A stretch of DNA of 64,000 bases, taken from the NCBI GenBank assembly GCA_031287565.1, contig JAITSS010000044.1:1-64000 (forward strand). Reading direction: 5' to 3'. The translations under genes and the position numbers were made by a program. This DNA is from Desulfobulbaceae bacterium. Lineage in GTDB: Bacteria; Desulfobacterota; Desulfobulbia; Desulfobulbales; Desulfocapsaceae. Under the pieces are notes generated by a model. It ran no database searches. It saw only the letters and a program-made list of their open reading frames with translations, and was not told the DNA's origin. Below are positions 49,204-59,538 of this stretch, one piece after another (the first letter of the stretch is position 1; each line of letters starts with the position of its first letter).

Positions 49204-49581
49204 ATGAAATCAAAAAAAACCGGATTAGCCCGCATCATCGCCGCCGGCGGCTATTCGATGGCCGGGCTGAAAAGCGCCTGGCGCACAGAGGCCGCGTTTC
49301 GTCAGGAATTCATTGTCTATTTGTTGCTTTTGCCAGCGATCATCCTGCCGCCGTTCGCGCCGGACGTGAAAATGCTGCTGTTTCTCGCCAACAGTCTGGT
49401 GCTGATGGTCGAGCTGGCCAATTCAGCCATCGAGGCGATCTGTGATATGGTCTCGCCGGAATTTCACCCTTTGGCGAAAAAAGCCAAGGACATCGGTAGC
49501 GCCGCCGTCTTCATCGCCCTCTCGACAGCGCTGGCGTTGTGGATATTCGCTGTCAGCGGGCTTGTTCCGCCGATGCGCTAG
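49204..49581 (+). CDS. dgkA: Diacylglycerol kinase
   Basis: AGGYSMAGLKSAWRTEAAFRQEF..., LVLMVELANSAIEAICDMVSPEFHPLAKKAKDIGSAAVF. Confidence 0.93.
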   Translation: MKSKKTGLARIIAAGGYSMAGLKSAWRTEAAFRQEFIVYLLLLPAIILPPFAPDVKMLLFLANSLVLMVELANSAIEAICDMVSPEFHPLAKKAKDIGSAAVFIALSTALALWIFAVSGLVPPMR

Positions 49582-49600
49582 GACTTTTCATAACCCGCAT

Positions 49601-50368
49601 ATGGAGCTTTTCGATACCCACTGTCATCTGGATATTGACGAATGCTTTCCCGACTGGGCCGAGCAGCTGGCCCGCGCCAGGGCGGTCGGGTTGAGCGCCA
49701 TGCTTTTGCCCGGCGTGACCAGGCGCGGTTGGCCGGGAATGCTGACCATGGCGCGACAACATCAGGGCCTGTACGCCGCGCCGGGCCTGCATCCGATGTA
49801 TCTGGCCCGCCACAGCGAAGCCGACCTCGCGGCCCTGGATGCAATCGCGACCGAGCCGCAGGTGCTGGCGATTGGTGAAATCGGTCTTGATTACTACCAC
49901 GCCAACGCCGACCGCCAAGCGCAGCAACGTCTGTTTGAAGCGCAACTGCTCATCGCCCGCCGACACGAATTGCCAATATTGCTCCATGTGCGAAAAGCGC
50001 ATGACCAGGTTCTGGCCACCCTACGCCGCAAACATTTTCCCTTTGGCGGCATTGTCCATGCCTATAACGGTAGCCTGCAACAGGCTGAAGCTTTTATAAA
50101 ACTGGGATTTCTTATCGCCGTCGGCGGCGCTGTCACCTGGGAGCGGTCGCGAAAAATCCGAGCGACAGCCCAGGCGCTACCGCTTGATTGCCTGACTCTA
50201 GAAACCGACGCCCCGGATATTCCCATCGCCGGGCAAACCGGGAAACGCAACCTGCCGGAACATATCCTGGCCATTTGCCAGGCGCTGGCGGTTTTGCGCG
50301 GCGAGGCCCCGGCGGAACTCGCCCGCCAAACCACCGCCAACGCCCGCCGCCTGCTACGCCTGGACTGA
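49601..50368 (+). CDS. TatD family DNase
   Basis: MELFDTHCHLDIDECF, AIGEIGLDYYHANADRQAQQRLFEAQL, LETDAPDIPIAGQTGKRNLPEHIL. Confidence 0.93.
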   Translation: MELFDTHCHLDIDECFPDWAEQLARARAVGLSAMLLPGVTRRGWPGMLTMARQHQGLYAAPGLHPMYLARHSEADLAALDAIATEPQVLAIGEIGLDYYHANADRQAQQRLFEAQLLIARRHELPILLHVRKAHDQVLATLRRKHFPFGGIVHAYNGSLQQAEAFIKLGFLIAVGGAVTWERSRKIRATAQALPLDCLTLETDAPDIPIAGQTGKRNLPEHILAICQALAVLRGEAPAELARQTTANARRLLRLD

Positions 50369-50517
50369 ACATCACACCGCGCGATTCAAAGCGACAAGAA
50401 AATCGGTGGAACGACCATACGGTTGCCTATCGCCCGCGTTGGCCTATCGTCGCCCGCCAAAAGAATAACTTGTGCAGAGACTTCGCCATAAAAGACGCAG
50501 TATCTCTCATTGGCATG

Positions 50518-50783
50518 TGTCATTCCCGCGCTTTCCCCCGTCATTGCCGCGCAAGCGGGAATCCATGCCGTCGCATTTGCCATATCCTGCCTGGATGCCC
50601 GCCTGCGCGGGCATGACGGCTGTAGACCGCGCTTTGTTCCGTCATTGCCGCGCCAGCGGGAATCCAGAGTGCCCGTTTCTCGGTATTTTTTTGATGCCTC
50701 TGGATGCCCGCTGAAAACACGCGGGCATGACGTTATGGGCATTCCCGCGCTTTCCCCCGTCATTGCCGCGCCAGCGGCAATCC
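50518..50783. repeat. Second REP-like palindrome cluster
   Basis: cgtcattgccgcgc(a/c)agcggga/caatcc units plus gatgcccgcctgcgcgggcatgacg linkers, related to the 29.9-31.3 kb island. Confidence 0.85.
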
Positions 50784-50902
50784 ACTCTCAGAGATGGGAA
50801 CGGACAATCTTTTTCATTGTTGCGCATTACGCGCTCAGCGCCATATCATTGCCTCTTGCTTTGCCCATTGGCGCATCAAGATGTTCTCTCCGGCGGGTTT
50901 TG

Positions 50903-51235
50903 TCAGACGACATCATCAACCAAAAGGCTGTCGGCGCCATCTAGCTTCATACGTAACTGTTTGCGTTCATTCAATTTTTTCTGCGCCTGCGGTGGCAGTT
51001 CAGTAAACAGGATGATGTTTTTCGCAATCATCAGATCAATAAGGTCTTCCAAGACCCGAACCAGTGAGTGGTCGGTGAGGCAGAGCATCCCGGCGTAGGC
51101 TTCGTTGCCGCCGCCGATGCGGAGGAAATCCGAGACTTCCGGGTCAAGGAGCGACGCCGGTTCTTCGTCGCTTCGCCCTTCGCCCAAACGAATGGCCGTA
51201 ATCTTTCCTTCCGCGTTTCTCTCCACGATCAGCAT
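50903..51235 (-). CDS. Conserved hypothetical protein
   Basis: MLIVERNAEGKITAIRLGEG...SLVRVLEDLIDLMIAKNIILFTELPPQAQKKLNERKQLR; Shine-Dalgarno-like region upstream. Confidence 0.6.
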   Translation of the reverse strand: MLIVERNAEGKITAIRLGEGRSDEEPASLLDPEVSDFLRIGGGNEAYAGMLCLTDHSLVRVLEDLIDLMIAKNIILFTELPPQAQKKLNERKQLRMKLDGADSLLVDDVV

Positions 51236-51331
51236 GGTTTTCTCCTCGCTTGCTTTGGTATCCGGAAATTTGTTACCATCGCTATCGTAGCAGAAATAAA
51301 GCATTTCTCAAAAATCACCCGGCGCATCTCG

Positions 51332-53503
51332 ATGACTGAACCATTGCCGAACGAAACCGCGAGTTGGGGGCGAACCGCCTTCGACGAAGAACATATTGTC
51401 GATCCGCTGGCCGATTGCCTGGTTTACCTGGCGCGGTTGCACAACCAGCCGATCAGTCGCATCGCCATCCGCGCCGGGTTGCCGCTGGTTGGCAACCGTC
51501 TGACCGTGGAACTTTTCGCCCGCGCCGCTGGTCGCGCTGGCATGGTCTCGCGCCTGATTCAGCGCCCCTTGGCGCGCATCACGGCCTTGGAATTGCCTGC
51601 GGTTTTATTGCTGCATGATCGTCGCGCCTGCCTGCTGGTCGCCATTGACCACGAACGCCAGGAGGCGAAGATTCTGCTACCGGAAGCGTCATGCGGCGAA
51701 TCGATCATCGGCTTTGCTGACCTGGAGCGGCTCTATACCGGCGCGGCGCTCTTTGTTCGTCCGCAATACAAGTTGGAGAATCAGTTTCGCCATGGCGTTG
51801 ACGACACCAGCAAAACCTGGTTCTGGGGCGCGATTTTCGCATCCTGGCGGATTTATCGCGATGTGCTGCTGGCCTCGCTTCTGATCAACATTTTCGCCCT
51901 GGTCAGCCCGTTTTTCACCATGAACGTCTATGACCGGGTGATTCCCAACCTGGCCTTCGATACCTTGTGGGTGCTGTCGATTGGCATTTCGCTGGTCTAT
52001 CTGTTCAATCTGATTCTCCAGACCCTGCGCGGTTATTTCGTCGATGAAGCCGGAGCCAAGGCCAATTTGCGCATTTCGGCGGCGCTTCTGGAGAAGGTTT
52101 TGGGATTGAGGATGGAAGTGCGTCCGAAATCGGTCGGCGCGTTCTCAAAAAATCTGCAACAATTCGAGTCGGTGCGCGATTTCATCACCTCGTTTTCGAT
52201 CACTTCGCTTATCGATCTGCCTTTCATGCTGCTGGCTCTGGTGGTGGTTTGGTATCTCGGCGGCTGGCTGGTGCTGTTTCATCTGGCGGCCATTTTGCTT
52301 ATGGCCCTGGTCGCCTTGGTGGCGCAGGGGCCGCTGAAGACGGCGGTCGAAAAAAATTTCGCCGCCTCGGCGCAGAAAAACGCCATTCTGGTCGAAGGCT
52401 TGTCGGGCATCGAAACGATTAAACTGCTACGCGCCGAAAGCCAGATTCAACGCGCCTGGGAGGAATCAATCAGCTACATCGCCTCGTGGGGCAGCCGCTC
52501 GCGTTTGTGGTCGTCATTCGTCACGCAGTCGTCGCAGTTCATCATGAATATGAACGTGGTGGCGGTGCTGGCCGCCGGGGTGTATCGCATGGCCCAGGGC
52601 GAAATCACCCAGGGCGGCATCATCGCCTTAATGATGCTGTCGCGGCAGGCGATAGCGCCGATGTCGCAGGTGGTCAATCTGGCCACCCGCTTTCATCTGG
52701 CGCGGACGGCAATCAAAACTTTGAACGAAATCATGGCCTTGCCGGTCGAGCGCCCCAGCGACAAAAACTTTGTCAGCCGCTCCGAATGTCGGGGTGAGAT
52801 CGCCTTTGAAAACGTCGATTTTTTCTATCCCGAACAAAAAACCCCGGCGCTGAAGGGGATCAGTTTTTCGATTAAACCTGGCGAAAAAATTGCCCTGATA
52901 GGGCCAATCGGCTCAGGCAAAACCACGCTCAGCAAATTGCTTTTGGGTTTATACGAGGCGACCGGCGGCATCGTCAGCCTGGACGGCGCCGACATTCGCC
53001 AGATTGACCCGGCCGACGTGCGCCGCTTTATCGGCTATGTGCCGCAGGATGTGACGCTGTTTCGCGGCACCATCCGCGACAACATCATTCTGGGTTCGCC
53101 GGAAGTCGATGACGCCCAGGTGCTGCGGGCCGCCAATGTATCAGGCGCGACAGAGTTCATCGGTCGGCATCCGCAGGGCTTTGATATGGAAATCGGCGAG
53201 CAGGGCCGGGGGCTTTCCGGCGGCCAACGGCAAAGTGTGGCCATGGCCCGCGCCCTCTTGCACGATCCGCCGATTCTCATCATGGACGAGCCGTCGAGCG
53301 CCATGGATAACCGCACCGAAAGCCGCCTGAAGGAGCATTTGCTTGAATTGTTGCCCGGCAAAACCCTGATTCTCATTACCCATCGCGCCTCGCTTCTGTC
53401 GCTGGTTGACCGGATCATTCTGGTCGATAACGCGACCATCGCCGCCGACGGTCCCAGGGATCAGGTGATGGCGGCGATGAAATCCGGCCAGATACGGTAT
53501 TGA
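51332..53503 (+). CDS. Type I secretion ABC transporter (LapB/RTX type)
   Basis: C39-like N-domain, ABC TM region, IALIGPIGSGKTTLSKLLLGLYEATGG, LSGGQRQSVAMARALLHDPPILIMDEPSSAMD. Confidence 0.93.
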   Translation: MTEPLPNETASWGRTAFDEEHIVDPLADCLVYLARLHNQPISRIAIRAGLPLVGNRLTVELFARAAGRAGMVSRLIQRPLARITALELPAVLLLHDRRACLLVAIDHERQEAKILLPEASCGESIIGFADLERLYTGAALFVRPQYKLENQFRHGVDDTSKTWFWGAIFASWRIYRDVLLASLLINIFALVSPFFTMNVYDRVIPNLAFDTLWVLSIGISLVYLFNLILQTLRGYFVDEAGAKANLRISAALLEKVLGLRMEVRPKSVGAFSKNLQQFESVRDFITSFSITSLIDLPFMLLALVVVWYLGGWLVLFHLAAILLMALVALVAQGPLKTAVEKNFAASAQKNAILVEGLSGIETIKLLRAESQIQRAWEESISYIASWGSRSRLWSSFVTQSSQFIMNMNVVAVLAAGVYRMAQGEITQGGIIALMMLSRQAIAPMSQVVNLATRFHLARTAIKTLNEIMALPVERPSDKNFVSRSECRGEIAFENVDFFYPEQKTPALKGISFSIKPGEKIALIGPIGSGKTTLSKLLLGLYEATGGIVSLDGADIRQIDPADVRRFIGYVPQDVTLFRGTIRDNIILGSPEVDDAQVLRAANVSGATEFIGRHPQGFDMEIGEQGRGLSGGQRQSVAMARALLHDPPILIMDEPSSAMDNRTESRLKEHLLELLPGKTLILITHRASLLSLVDRIILVDNATIAADGPRDQVMAAMKSGQIRY

Positions 53504-53535
53504 TTGTTGAGCGTCAAATTCTTTGGGAACTTTCT

Positions 53536-55107
53536 ATGTCCGAGCGGAATCAGAAACCTGTGGCCCCGAACGCGCCGCCTAAAATTCCCGCATCCGTGAA
53601 GGCGGCGGAGACGCATCGCCAGGTACCAGTCGCGCCGGGACGACCGCCTGCCATCAATACGCCGCCGGTCGCGCCAGCGCCACATCAAGCGGCGTCCGCT
53701 CGGCCACCTTTGCCAAAGCGACAGATTCCTCCTGAAACGCCCGCGCCGCCGTCGGCCGCCGGGCAAGAAAAATCGCCCGGCGTCTTCCGCCGGATGCCCG
53801 CCGCCGACCTTGATTTGGTGACGGATATCCGCAATACGCTGCTCATTCAGAGTCCCAAAGGCGGTCGCGTCATTTTGTGGATGCTGGCGCTGATCTTTAT
53901 CGCCTTTGTGGTCTGGGCCTCTCTTTCCCACGTTGATGAAGCGACGCGCGGTGACGGCAAGGTGATCCCCTCGTCGCAGATTCAGGTGGTGCAGAATCTC
54001 GAAGGCGGCATCTTGTCGGAGATGCTCGTCCATGTTGGCGATATTGTTGAAAAAGACCAGTTGCTCTTAAAAATCGACAAGACCATGTTCAACGCCCCAG
54101 TCATGGAAAACAAGGTGACGGCCTTGGCGTTGCAGGCGCAGATCGCCCGCCTGGAGGCCGAAGTCGATAACAAGGAATTTGTGCCGCCGCCGGAAGTGGT
54201 CAAGGAAAAACCTGATATCGCCAGCCGCGAAAAACAGCTCTTCGATTCGCGCCGCAGGCAGATTGAAACCAAGCTGCAAATTTTCGACGAGCAATACCGC
54301 CAGAGACAGCAGGAATTGCGCGAAACCCAAACCAAACTCGCCGAATCGCGGCGCAGCTCCGCCTTCTTGCAAAAAGAGCTGAGCATGACGCGGCCTCTGG
54401 TGGCCCAGGGCGCGGCGTCGGAAATCGAGTTGTTGCGTCTGGAGCGGCAGGACAGCCAGTTGACTGGCGAAATCGCCTCGATGACAGTAACGGTCGAAAA
54501 GATTCACTCGCAGATTGATGAAGCGAGAAAAGCCATGGAGTCGGAGCGGCTGAATTTTACCAACGCCGCCCGCGCCGAGCTGAACGACGCCTATGCCAAA
54601 TTTGAATCGTCGAGCGCCACTTCGGTGGCCTTAAGGGATCGCCTGCAACGCACCGAAGTGCGTTCGCCGGTGCGCGGCACCATCAACCGCATTCTCGTCA
54701 ACACCGTGTCGGGCGTTATCCAGCCGGGCATGGATTTGGTCGAAATCGTGCCGCTTGAAGATACCTTGCTGATTGAGGCCCAGATAAAACCGCAGGACAT
54801 CGCCTTTTTGCGCCCGAATCAGCAGGCGATGGTCAAATTCACCGCCTATGACTTTACCATTTATGGCGGGCTGGACGCTGGCCTTGAGCACATCTCCGCC
54901 GATTCAATAACCGATAAACAGGGCAACGATTTTTATCTGGTGCGTCTGCGCACCAAGCAAAACCACCTGGGAACGCCGCAGGAACCGCTGCCGATCATCC
55001 CCGGCATGGTCGCGACCGTCGATATTCTCACCGGCAAAAAAACTATCATGTCGTATCTGCTGAAACCGATTCTCCGGGCCAGACAAACTGCCCTGCGCGA
55101 GCGATGA
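53536..55107 (+). CDS. HlyD-family membrane fusion protein (LapC-like)
   Basis: VWASLSHVDEATRGDGKVIPSSQIQVVQNLEGGILSEMLVHVGDIVEKDQLLLKID; C-term RTEVRSPVRGTINRI. Confidence 0.93.
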   Translation: MSERNQKPVAPNAPPKIPASVKAAETHRQVPVAPGRPPAINTPPVAPAPHQAASARPPLPKRQIPPETPAPPSAAGQEKSPGVFRRMPAADLDLVTDIRNTLLIQSPKGGRVILWMLALIFIAFVVWASLSHVDEATRGDGKVIPSSQIQVVQNLEGGILSEMLVHVGDIVEKDQLLLKIDKTMFNAPVMENKVTALALQAQIARLEAEVDNKEFVPPPEVVKEKPDIASREKQLFDSRRRQIETKLQIFDEQYRQRQQELRETQTKLAESRRSSAFLQKELSMTRPLVAQGAASEIELLRLERQDSQLTGEIASMTVTVEKIHSQIDEARKAMESERLNFTNAARAELNDAYAKFESSSATSVALRDRLQRTEVRSPVRGTINRILVNTVSGVIQPGMDLVEIVPLEDTLLIEAQIKPQDIAFLRPNQQAMVKFTAYDFTIYGGLDAGLEHISADSITDKQGNDFYLVRLRTKQNHLGTPQEPLPIIPGMVATVDILTGKKTIMSYLLKPILRARQTALRER

Positions 55108-55185
55108 AGGAATAATTTCTTTTGTAAATTTACGGTCATGGACTTGACCCGACCAAAAATTTTGTGGATGCTTCAACCATGACCA

Positions 55186-56700
55186 ATGCCCTTCTCGACA
55201 ATATTGAAACATGGAGACCTTTTTGTGAAAATTGATGTGAACCACAGATTATATCCTGGACGCGCCGTCTTGTTGGCCTTGTGTGTTCTTTGCTCTGGCC
55301 TGATAGCGCCGAATCTTTGCGCCGAGGAGGCGACTCGGCCAACGATTACCGTTGGCGAGTTGCAAGAAGCGGCCAACGCCACTGGAAACACGCAGTCATC
55401 GAGCCTGCGCGACGTGGTGGCTCAGGCCATCGCCAACAACCCGGACGTGCGCGCCGCCGCCTACAATCGCCTGGCCAGGAATGAGGAAGTCGTCCAGGCT
55501 CGCGCCGGGTATCTGCCGTCACTCGACCTCGACGCCGGCGCCGGAATCGACGATGTGAAAAAGCCGGTCGATGAAACCATCGACCCGCGCAGCGCCCGCT
55601 TGTCGTTGCGCCAGAACATTTTCGCCGGGTTTGGCACCAAAAACGAAATCGAGCGGCAGAAGGCCCGCGTCGAAGCGCAGGCCTATATCGTCCGCGACAC
55701 CGCCAACAATGTGGCGCTGCAAACCGCCGACGCCTTTTTGCAGGCACTGCGCAATCAGGAGCTTGTCAATCTGGCCAAGGAAAATCTGGTCATGCACGAG
55801 CGCATCGCCGACCAGATTCGTTTGCGCAGCGAATCCGGCGTTGATCGTCGCGCCGACCAGGACCAGATCCAGAGCCGCTTGAATCTGGCCAAATCCAACC
55901 TCATCATCAACGAGCAGAATCTGGAGGATGCGCGCAGTAGCTTCATGGCCGTGACCGGATTTTTTCCCGGCCTGCTCGAAAAGCCACGCCAGGTCAACGA
56001 GGACATGTTGCCGCCGTCGCTTGACGAGGCGCAGCAAAAGGCCGTGGCCGCCCATCCCCGCCTGCTGTCGGCCAATATGGATGTCGAGGCCAGACGTGAG
56101 CAGGATCAGGTGTCGTGGTCGGCGTTTTTGCCGGTCGTCGATCTTGAAGTCGATAAGACCTATGAAAAAGACACCGATTACAGTTCCGACTATAGCGGTG
56201 ACGAGCGCGAGGATTTGCGCCTGTTTCTGCGTCTGCGCTACAACTTTTTCAATGGCTGGAAAGATAAGGCGCGGAAGAGCGAGACCGAGCAATTGATTCA
56301 GGAAGCGCGGGAAATTCGCAGCCATACGCACCGCCAGACCGTGGAATCGACGCGCCTGAGCTGGCAGTCCTGGCAATCGACGCAAAAACGCATCGAATTT
56401 TTGCGCCGCCGCGCCGCTTTCGCCCGCTCGACCGCCGAAGCCTATGCCAAACAATGGAATATCAGCCAGCGCACTCTTCTCGATGTGCTGGATGCCGAAG
56501 CCGAGCGCATCGACGCGGCCCAACAATTGGTCGCCGCCGAATACGACGGTCTTTACGCCGAGTGCCGCATTCTGAATAGTCTGGGCCTGTTGCTGCCAGC
56601 CCTGGGCGTGCCCTGGCCGGACGAGGGCGCGCTTCAGGGTGTCGTCGGAGAACAGATTGAAGACCGAAGTGTTATGGGTGACGCCAACCGCGCCAACTAA
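55186..56700 (+). CDS. TolC-family outer membrane protein (LapE-like)
   Basis: Signal peptide; OEP coiled-coil repeats ARNEEVVQARAGYLPSLDLDAGAG..., LRYNFFNGWKDKARKSE. Confidence 0.92.
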   Translation: MPFSTILKHGDLFVKIDVNHRLYPGRAVLLALCVLCSGLIAPNLCAEEATRPTITVGELQEAANATGNTQSSSLRDVVAQAIANNPDVRAAAYNRLARNEEVVQARAGYLPSLDLDAGAGIDDVKKPVDETIDPRSARLSLRQNIFAGFGTKNEIERQKARVEAQAYIVRDTANNVALQTADAFLQALRNQELVNLAKENLVMHERIADQIRLRSESGVDRRADQDQIQSRLNLAKSNLIINEQNLEDARSSFMAVTGFFPGLLEKPRQVNEDMLPPSLDEAQQKAVAAHPRLLSANMDVEARREQDQVSWSAFLPVVDLEVDKTYEKDTDYSSDYSGDEREDLRLFLRLRYNFFNGWKDKARKSETEQLIQEAREIRSHTHRQTVESTRLSWQSWQSTQKRIEFLRRRAAFARSTAEAYAKQWNISQRTLLDVLDAEAERIDAAQQLVAAEYDGLYAECRILNSLGLLLPALGVPWPDEGALQGVVGEQIEDRSVMGDANRAN

Positions 56701-56720
56701 GTTTTATTGCTTCGCTTCGT

Positions 56721-57539
56721 TTGCTTGATCAGGCCGCGTCGGCTGAATGCCCGGCGCGGCCTGTTTCTATGGATTTGCCTCCGCCATGGAAGGACAGGAG
56801 AATTTTCTTGCCGATTCCAGCTTTATTTTCTTCATCCAGGCGAAGGCGGGCGCGGACACTGCTTTGCTGTTTGGCGACTGGTTTTTCGCTCTGCCTGTCG
56901 CCTTTTTCCGCCCCGCCGCCCGCCGTCGCCGGTGAAGACGGCATACGCCTGACGGTATCGGAGCAGCTGTTGCGCCGCGCCGAACGTGAATATGGTCCGG
57001 ATGCGAAAAAACGCCTGCTTGCCTGGCGTGATTTGATGGCGGACGCCGAAAAGCGTCGCGCTTCCGACCGGGAACTGCTGGCCCTGGTGAACCGTTTTTT
57101 CAACCAATTGCATTTCATTGACGACCGCATTCAGTGGCGTCAAGAAGACTACTGGGCGACGCCGGTCGAGTTTCTCGCTTCCGGCGGCGGCGACTGTGAG
57201 GATTTCGCCATCGGCAAATTTTTTACCCTGATCAACATGGGGATTGCCGAATCCAAACTGACGCTGACCTATGTCAAGAGTCTTACCCTCAATCAGGCGC
57301 ATATGGTACTCAGCTACTATGCGCATCCCGACGCGATTCCGTTGATCCTCGATAATATCGACCAAACCGTTAAACCGGCGACCGAACGCGGCGACCTGCG
57401 CCCGGTGTACAGCGTCAACGGTTCCGGCTTGTGGCTGGCCAAGCGGCGCGGCTTGGGTACAATGATTGGTTCGGGCGACCAACTCGACCAGTGGCGGCGG
57501 CTGGCCGCGCGCATGGGCGAACAATTTCCTCAAGACTGA
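56721..57539 (+). CDS. Transglutaminase-like periplasmic cysteine protease (LapG-like)
   Basis: VNRFFNQLHFIDDRIQWRQEDYWATPVEFLASGGGDCEDFAIGKFFTLINMG, HMVLSYY. Confidence 0.92.
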   Translation: MLDQAASAECPARPVSMDLPPPWKDRRIFLPIPALFSSSRRRRARTLLCCLATGFSLCLSPFSAPPPAVAGEDGIRLTVSEQLLRRAEREYGPDAKKRLLAWRDLMADAEKRRASDRELLALVNRFFNQLHFIDDRIQWRQEDYWATPVEFLASGGGDCEDFAIGKFFTLINMGIAESKLTLTYVKSLTLNQAHMVLSYYAHPDAIPLILDNIDQTVKPATERGDLRPVYSVNGSGLWLAKRRGLGTMIGSGDQLDQWRRLAARMGEQFPQD

Positions 57540-57549
57540 TGGGGCTGCC

Positions 57550-59538
57550 ATGACCCTGTATCGACAACTCCTGTTTTCATGTCTGTTCATCCTGTCAATT
57601 CTCTGCGCCGGTTTGTGGTTCAGCGAATTCAGCCGCAGCCGGATATTCATGGAAGGACAATTGGCTTCGCAAACTCAGGATGCCGCTACCTTTCTCGGCC
57701 TGGCGCTGACCGCCGACAAGCATGGTATGGATCGCGCCACCATGGAGGCGATGGTCGGCCCGCTTTTTGATCGCGGCTATTATCAGAGCATCACGATTCG
57801 CGACCTGGGTGGCGAAACGCTGCTGGCGCGTAGTCAGCCCGATGACTGGGCGCGAACGCCTGCCTGGTTCCGACGCCTGGTCGCTCTCGATGCGCCGCCC
57901 GCCGAGGCGACGATTCTGCGCGGCTGGCAACAGGTTGGCGTGGTCACGGTGGTGGGCCAGCCGGGACCGACCTACGCCGCGTTATGGCAATCGCTGCAAA
58001 ACACCGTTTTGTGGTTCGCCCTGGCCTTGGCCGGGGCGGCGATTCTCGGTGGTCTCGGTCTGAAGCATCTATTGAAACCGCTGCGGGGCATTGAGCGGCA
58101 GGCCGTGGCCCTTTGTCAGCGCCGCTTCGATATTCAGGACGAACTGCCGCGCACCAGAGAATTGCTGCGGGTGGTGATGGCGATGAATCGCGCCGCCGGG
58201 CACATCCGCCTGATGTTTGAGCGGCAGGCGACCATGGCCGAGGATTTGCGGCTACGCCTGTTGCAAGACAATCTGACCGGGGTCGGCAATCGCCTCTACC
58301 TAGAGAGCCAGGTCGCGGCCAAAGTCGAAAACACGCGAATGCCGGTGGCCGGCGCCTTTTTCCTCGCGCAAATTCAGGATTTACAGGGCGTCAACCAGCG
58401 CGGCGGCTACCAGAGCGGCGACCAACTGCTTCAGGAGGCGGCGAGAATCATCACTGAGTCCTGCCACGCCTGGCCCGCCGCCGCCATCGCCCGGCTGAAC
58501 GGTGGTGACTTCGCGCTGCTGGTGCCCGACGCTGACCTGGACGCGGCGAAAGGCATCGCTGAAACCATCGTCGAAGACCTCGAACTTGAGTCTGCGGCTT
58601 TGGTCGGGAACGCCGCCATTCGCGTCGGCGGCGTTGTCTACGACCAGGCTGTTCCTTTGGGCAAGCTACTGGCCTATGCCGACCGCGCCTTAAGCGAGGC
58701 CCGCTCCGGCGACCAGGTGGCGCTTTCGCCCATGTGCCAGGACGATGATGCGGCCTGTTGCGCCACAGGCAGATTGGCCTGGCGGGATATTCTGCGCCAG
58801 GTGATCGAAACGCGGGCCGTGGTTTTTTTGTCGCAGCGGGTGGTGGCGGCGTATGACCGCGACCAGATCGTCCACTATGAAATCCTGACCAGAATGCGCC
58901 TGCCCGCCGACGCCAGTCTGGACAGGCAGGCCAACATCCTGCCTTTGGGCATGGGCGTGCCGACCGCTGAACGCCTCGGCCTGATGCCCGACCTCGACCG
59001 TTTGGTGATTGAAGAGTTGCTGGCGCGACCGTTTGCGCGCTTCGACCCGGCGGAGCTGGCGATCAATCTGTCACCGGTTTCCCTGGCTGACCCGGATTTT
59101 TTTGCCTGGTTATGCGAGAGGATGCGCGAGTTCAACCGTCGCGGCCTGCATATCGACTTCGAGTTTCCGGAGTTTCGTCTGCGCCGTCATCGCGGCTTAT
59201 TGAAAAAATTCGCCGTCGAAGCGAAAAAGCTTGGCCACCATATCGGCCTCGATCATTTCGGCCAGGGCATGATGCGCCTGGGCTACCTCAGCGAGCTGCT
59301 GCCGGATTACGTGAAGATTGACCGCGCCTTCATTGAATCGATGCGCGAGGAGCAAGGCGGCGACTTTTTAATCAACACCCTGTCCACCGTCGCGCACAGC
59401 CTCGACATCAAAGTGATAATCAGCGGCGTCGAAAACGAGGAACAATGGCTGCGAGCGGCTGGATTTAACCTGGACGGCATTCAGGGCTATTTGATCGACG
59501 CGCCGAAGCCAATTCCGACCGATGCGAACGAGGCATAA
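57550..59538 (+). CDS. LapD-like c-di-GMP receptor (LapD/MoxY periplasmic, HAMP, GGDEF, degenerate EAL)
   Basis: MTLYRQLLFSCLFILSILCAGLWFSEFSRSR...; LQDNLTGVGNRLYLE; C-terminal EAL-like region FEFPEFRLRRHRGLLKKFAVEAKKLGHHIGLDHFGQG. Confidence 0.92.
   Translation: MTLYRQLLFSCLFILSILCAGLWFSEFSRSRIFMEGQLASQTQDAATFLGLALTADKHGMDRATMEAMVGPLFDRGYYQSITIRDLGGETLLARSQPDDWARTPAWFRRLVALDAPPAEATILRGWQQVGVVTVVGQPGPTYAALWQSLQNTVLWFALALAGAAILGGLGLKHLLKPLRGIERQAVALCQRRFDIQDELPRTRELLRVVMAMNRAAGHIRLMFERQATMAEDLRLRLLQDNLTGVGNRLYLESQVAAKVENTRMPVAGAFFLAQIQDLQGVNQRGGYQSGDQLLQEAARIITESCHAWPAAAIARLNGGDFALLVPDADLDAAKGIAETIVEDLELESAALVGNAAIRVGGVVYDQAVPLGKLLAYADRALSEARSGDQVALSPMCQDDDAACCATGRLAWRDILRQVIETRAVVFLSQRVVAAYDRDQIVHYEILTRMRLPADASLDRQANILPLGMGVPTAERLGLMPDLDRLVIEELLARPFARFDPAELAINLSPVSLADPDFFAWLCERMREFNRRGLHIDFEFPEFRLRRHRGLLKKFAVEAKKLGHHIGLDHFGQGMMRLGYLSELLPDYVKIDRAFIESMREEQGGDFLINTLSTVAHSLDIKVIISGVENEEQWLRAAGFNLDGIQGYLIDAPKPIPTDANEA

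Noticed and set aside
55519-56526. 335-aa minus-strand ORF antisense to the tolC-like gene
   Set aside because: TolC-family protein on the plus strand is clearly supported and in operon context.
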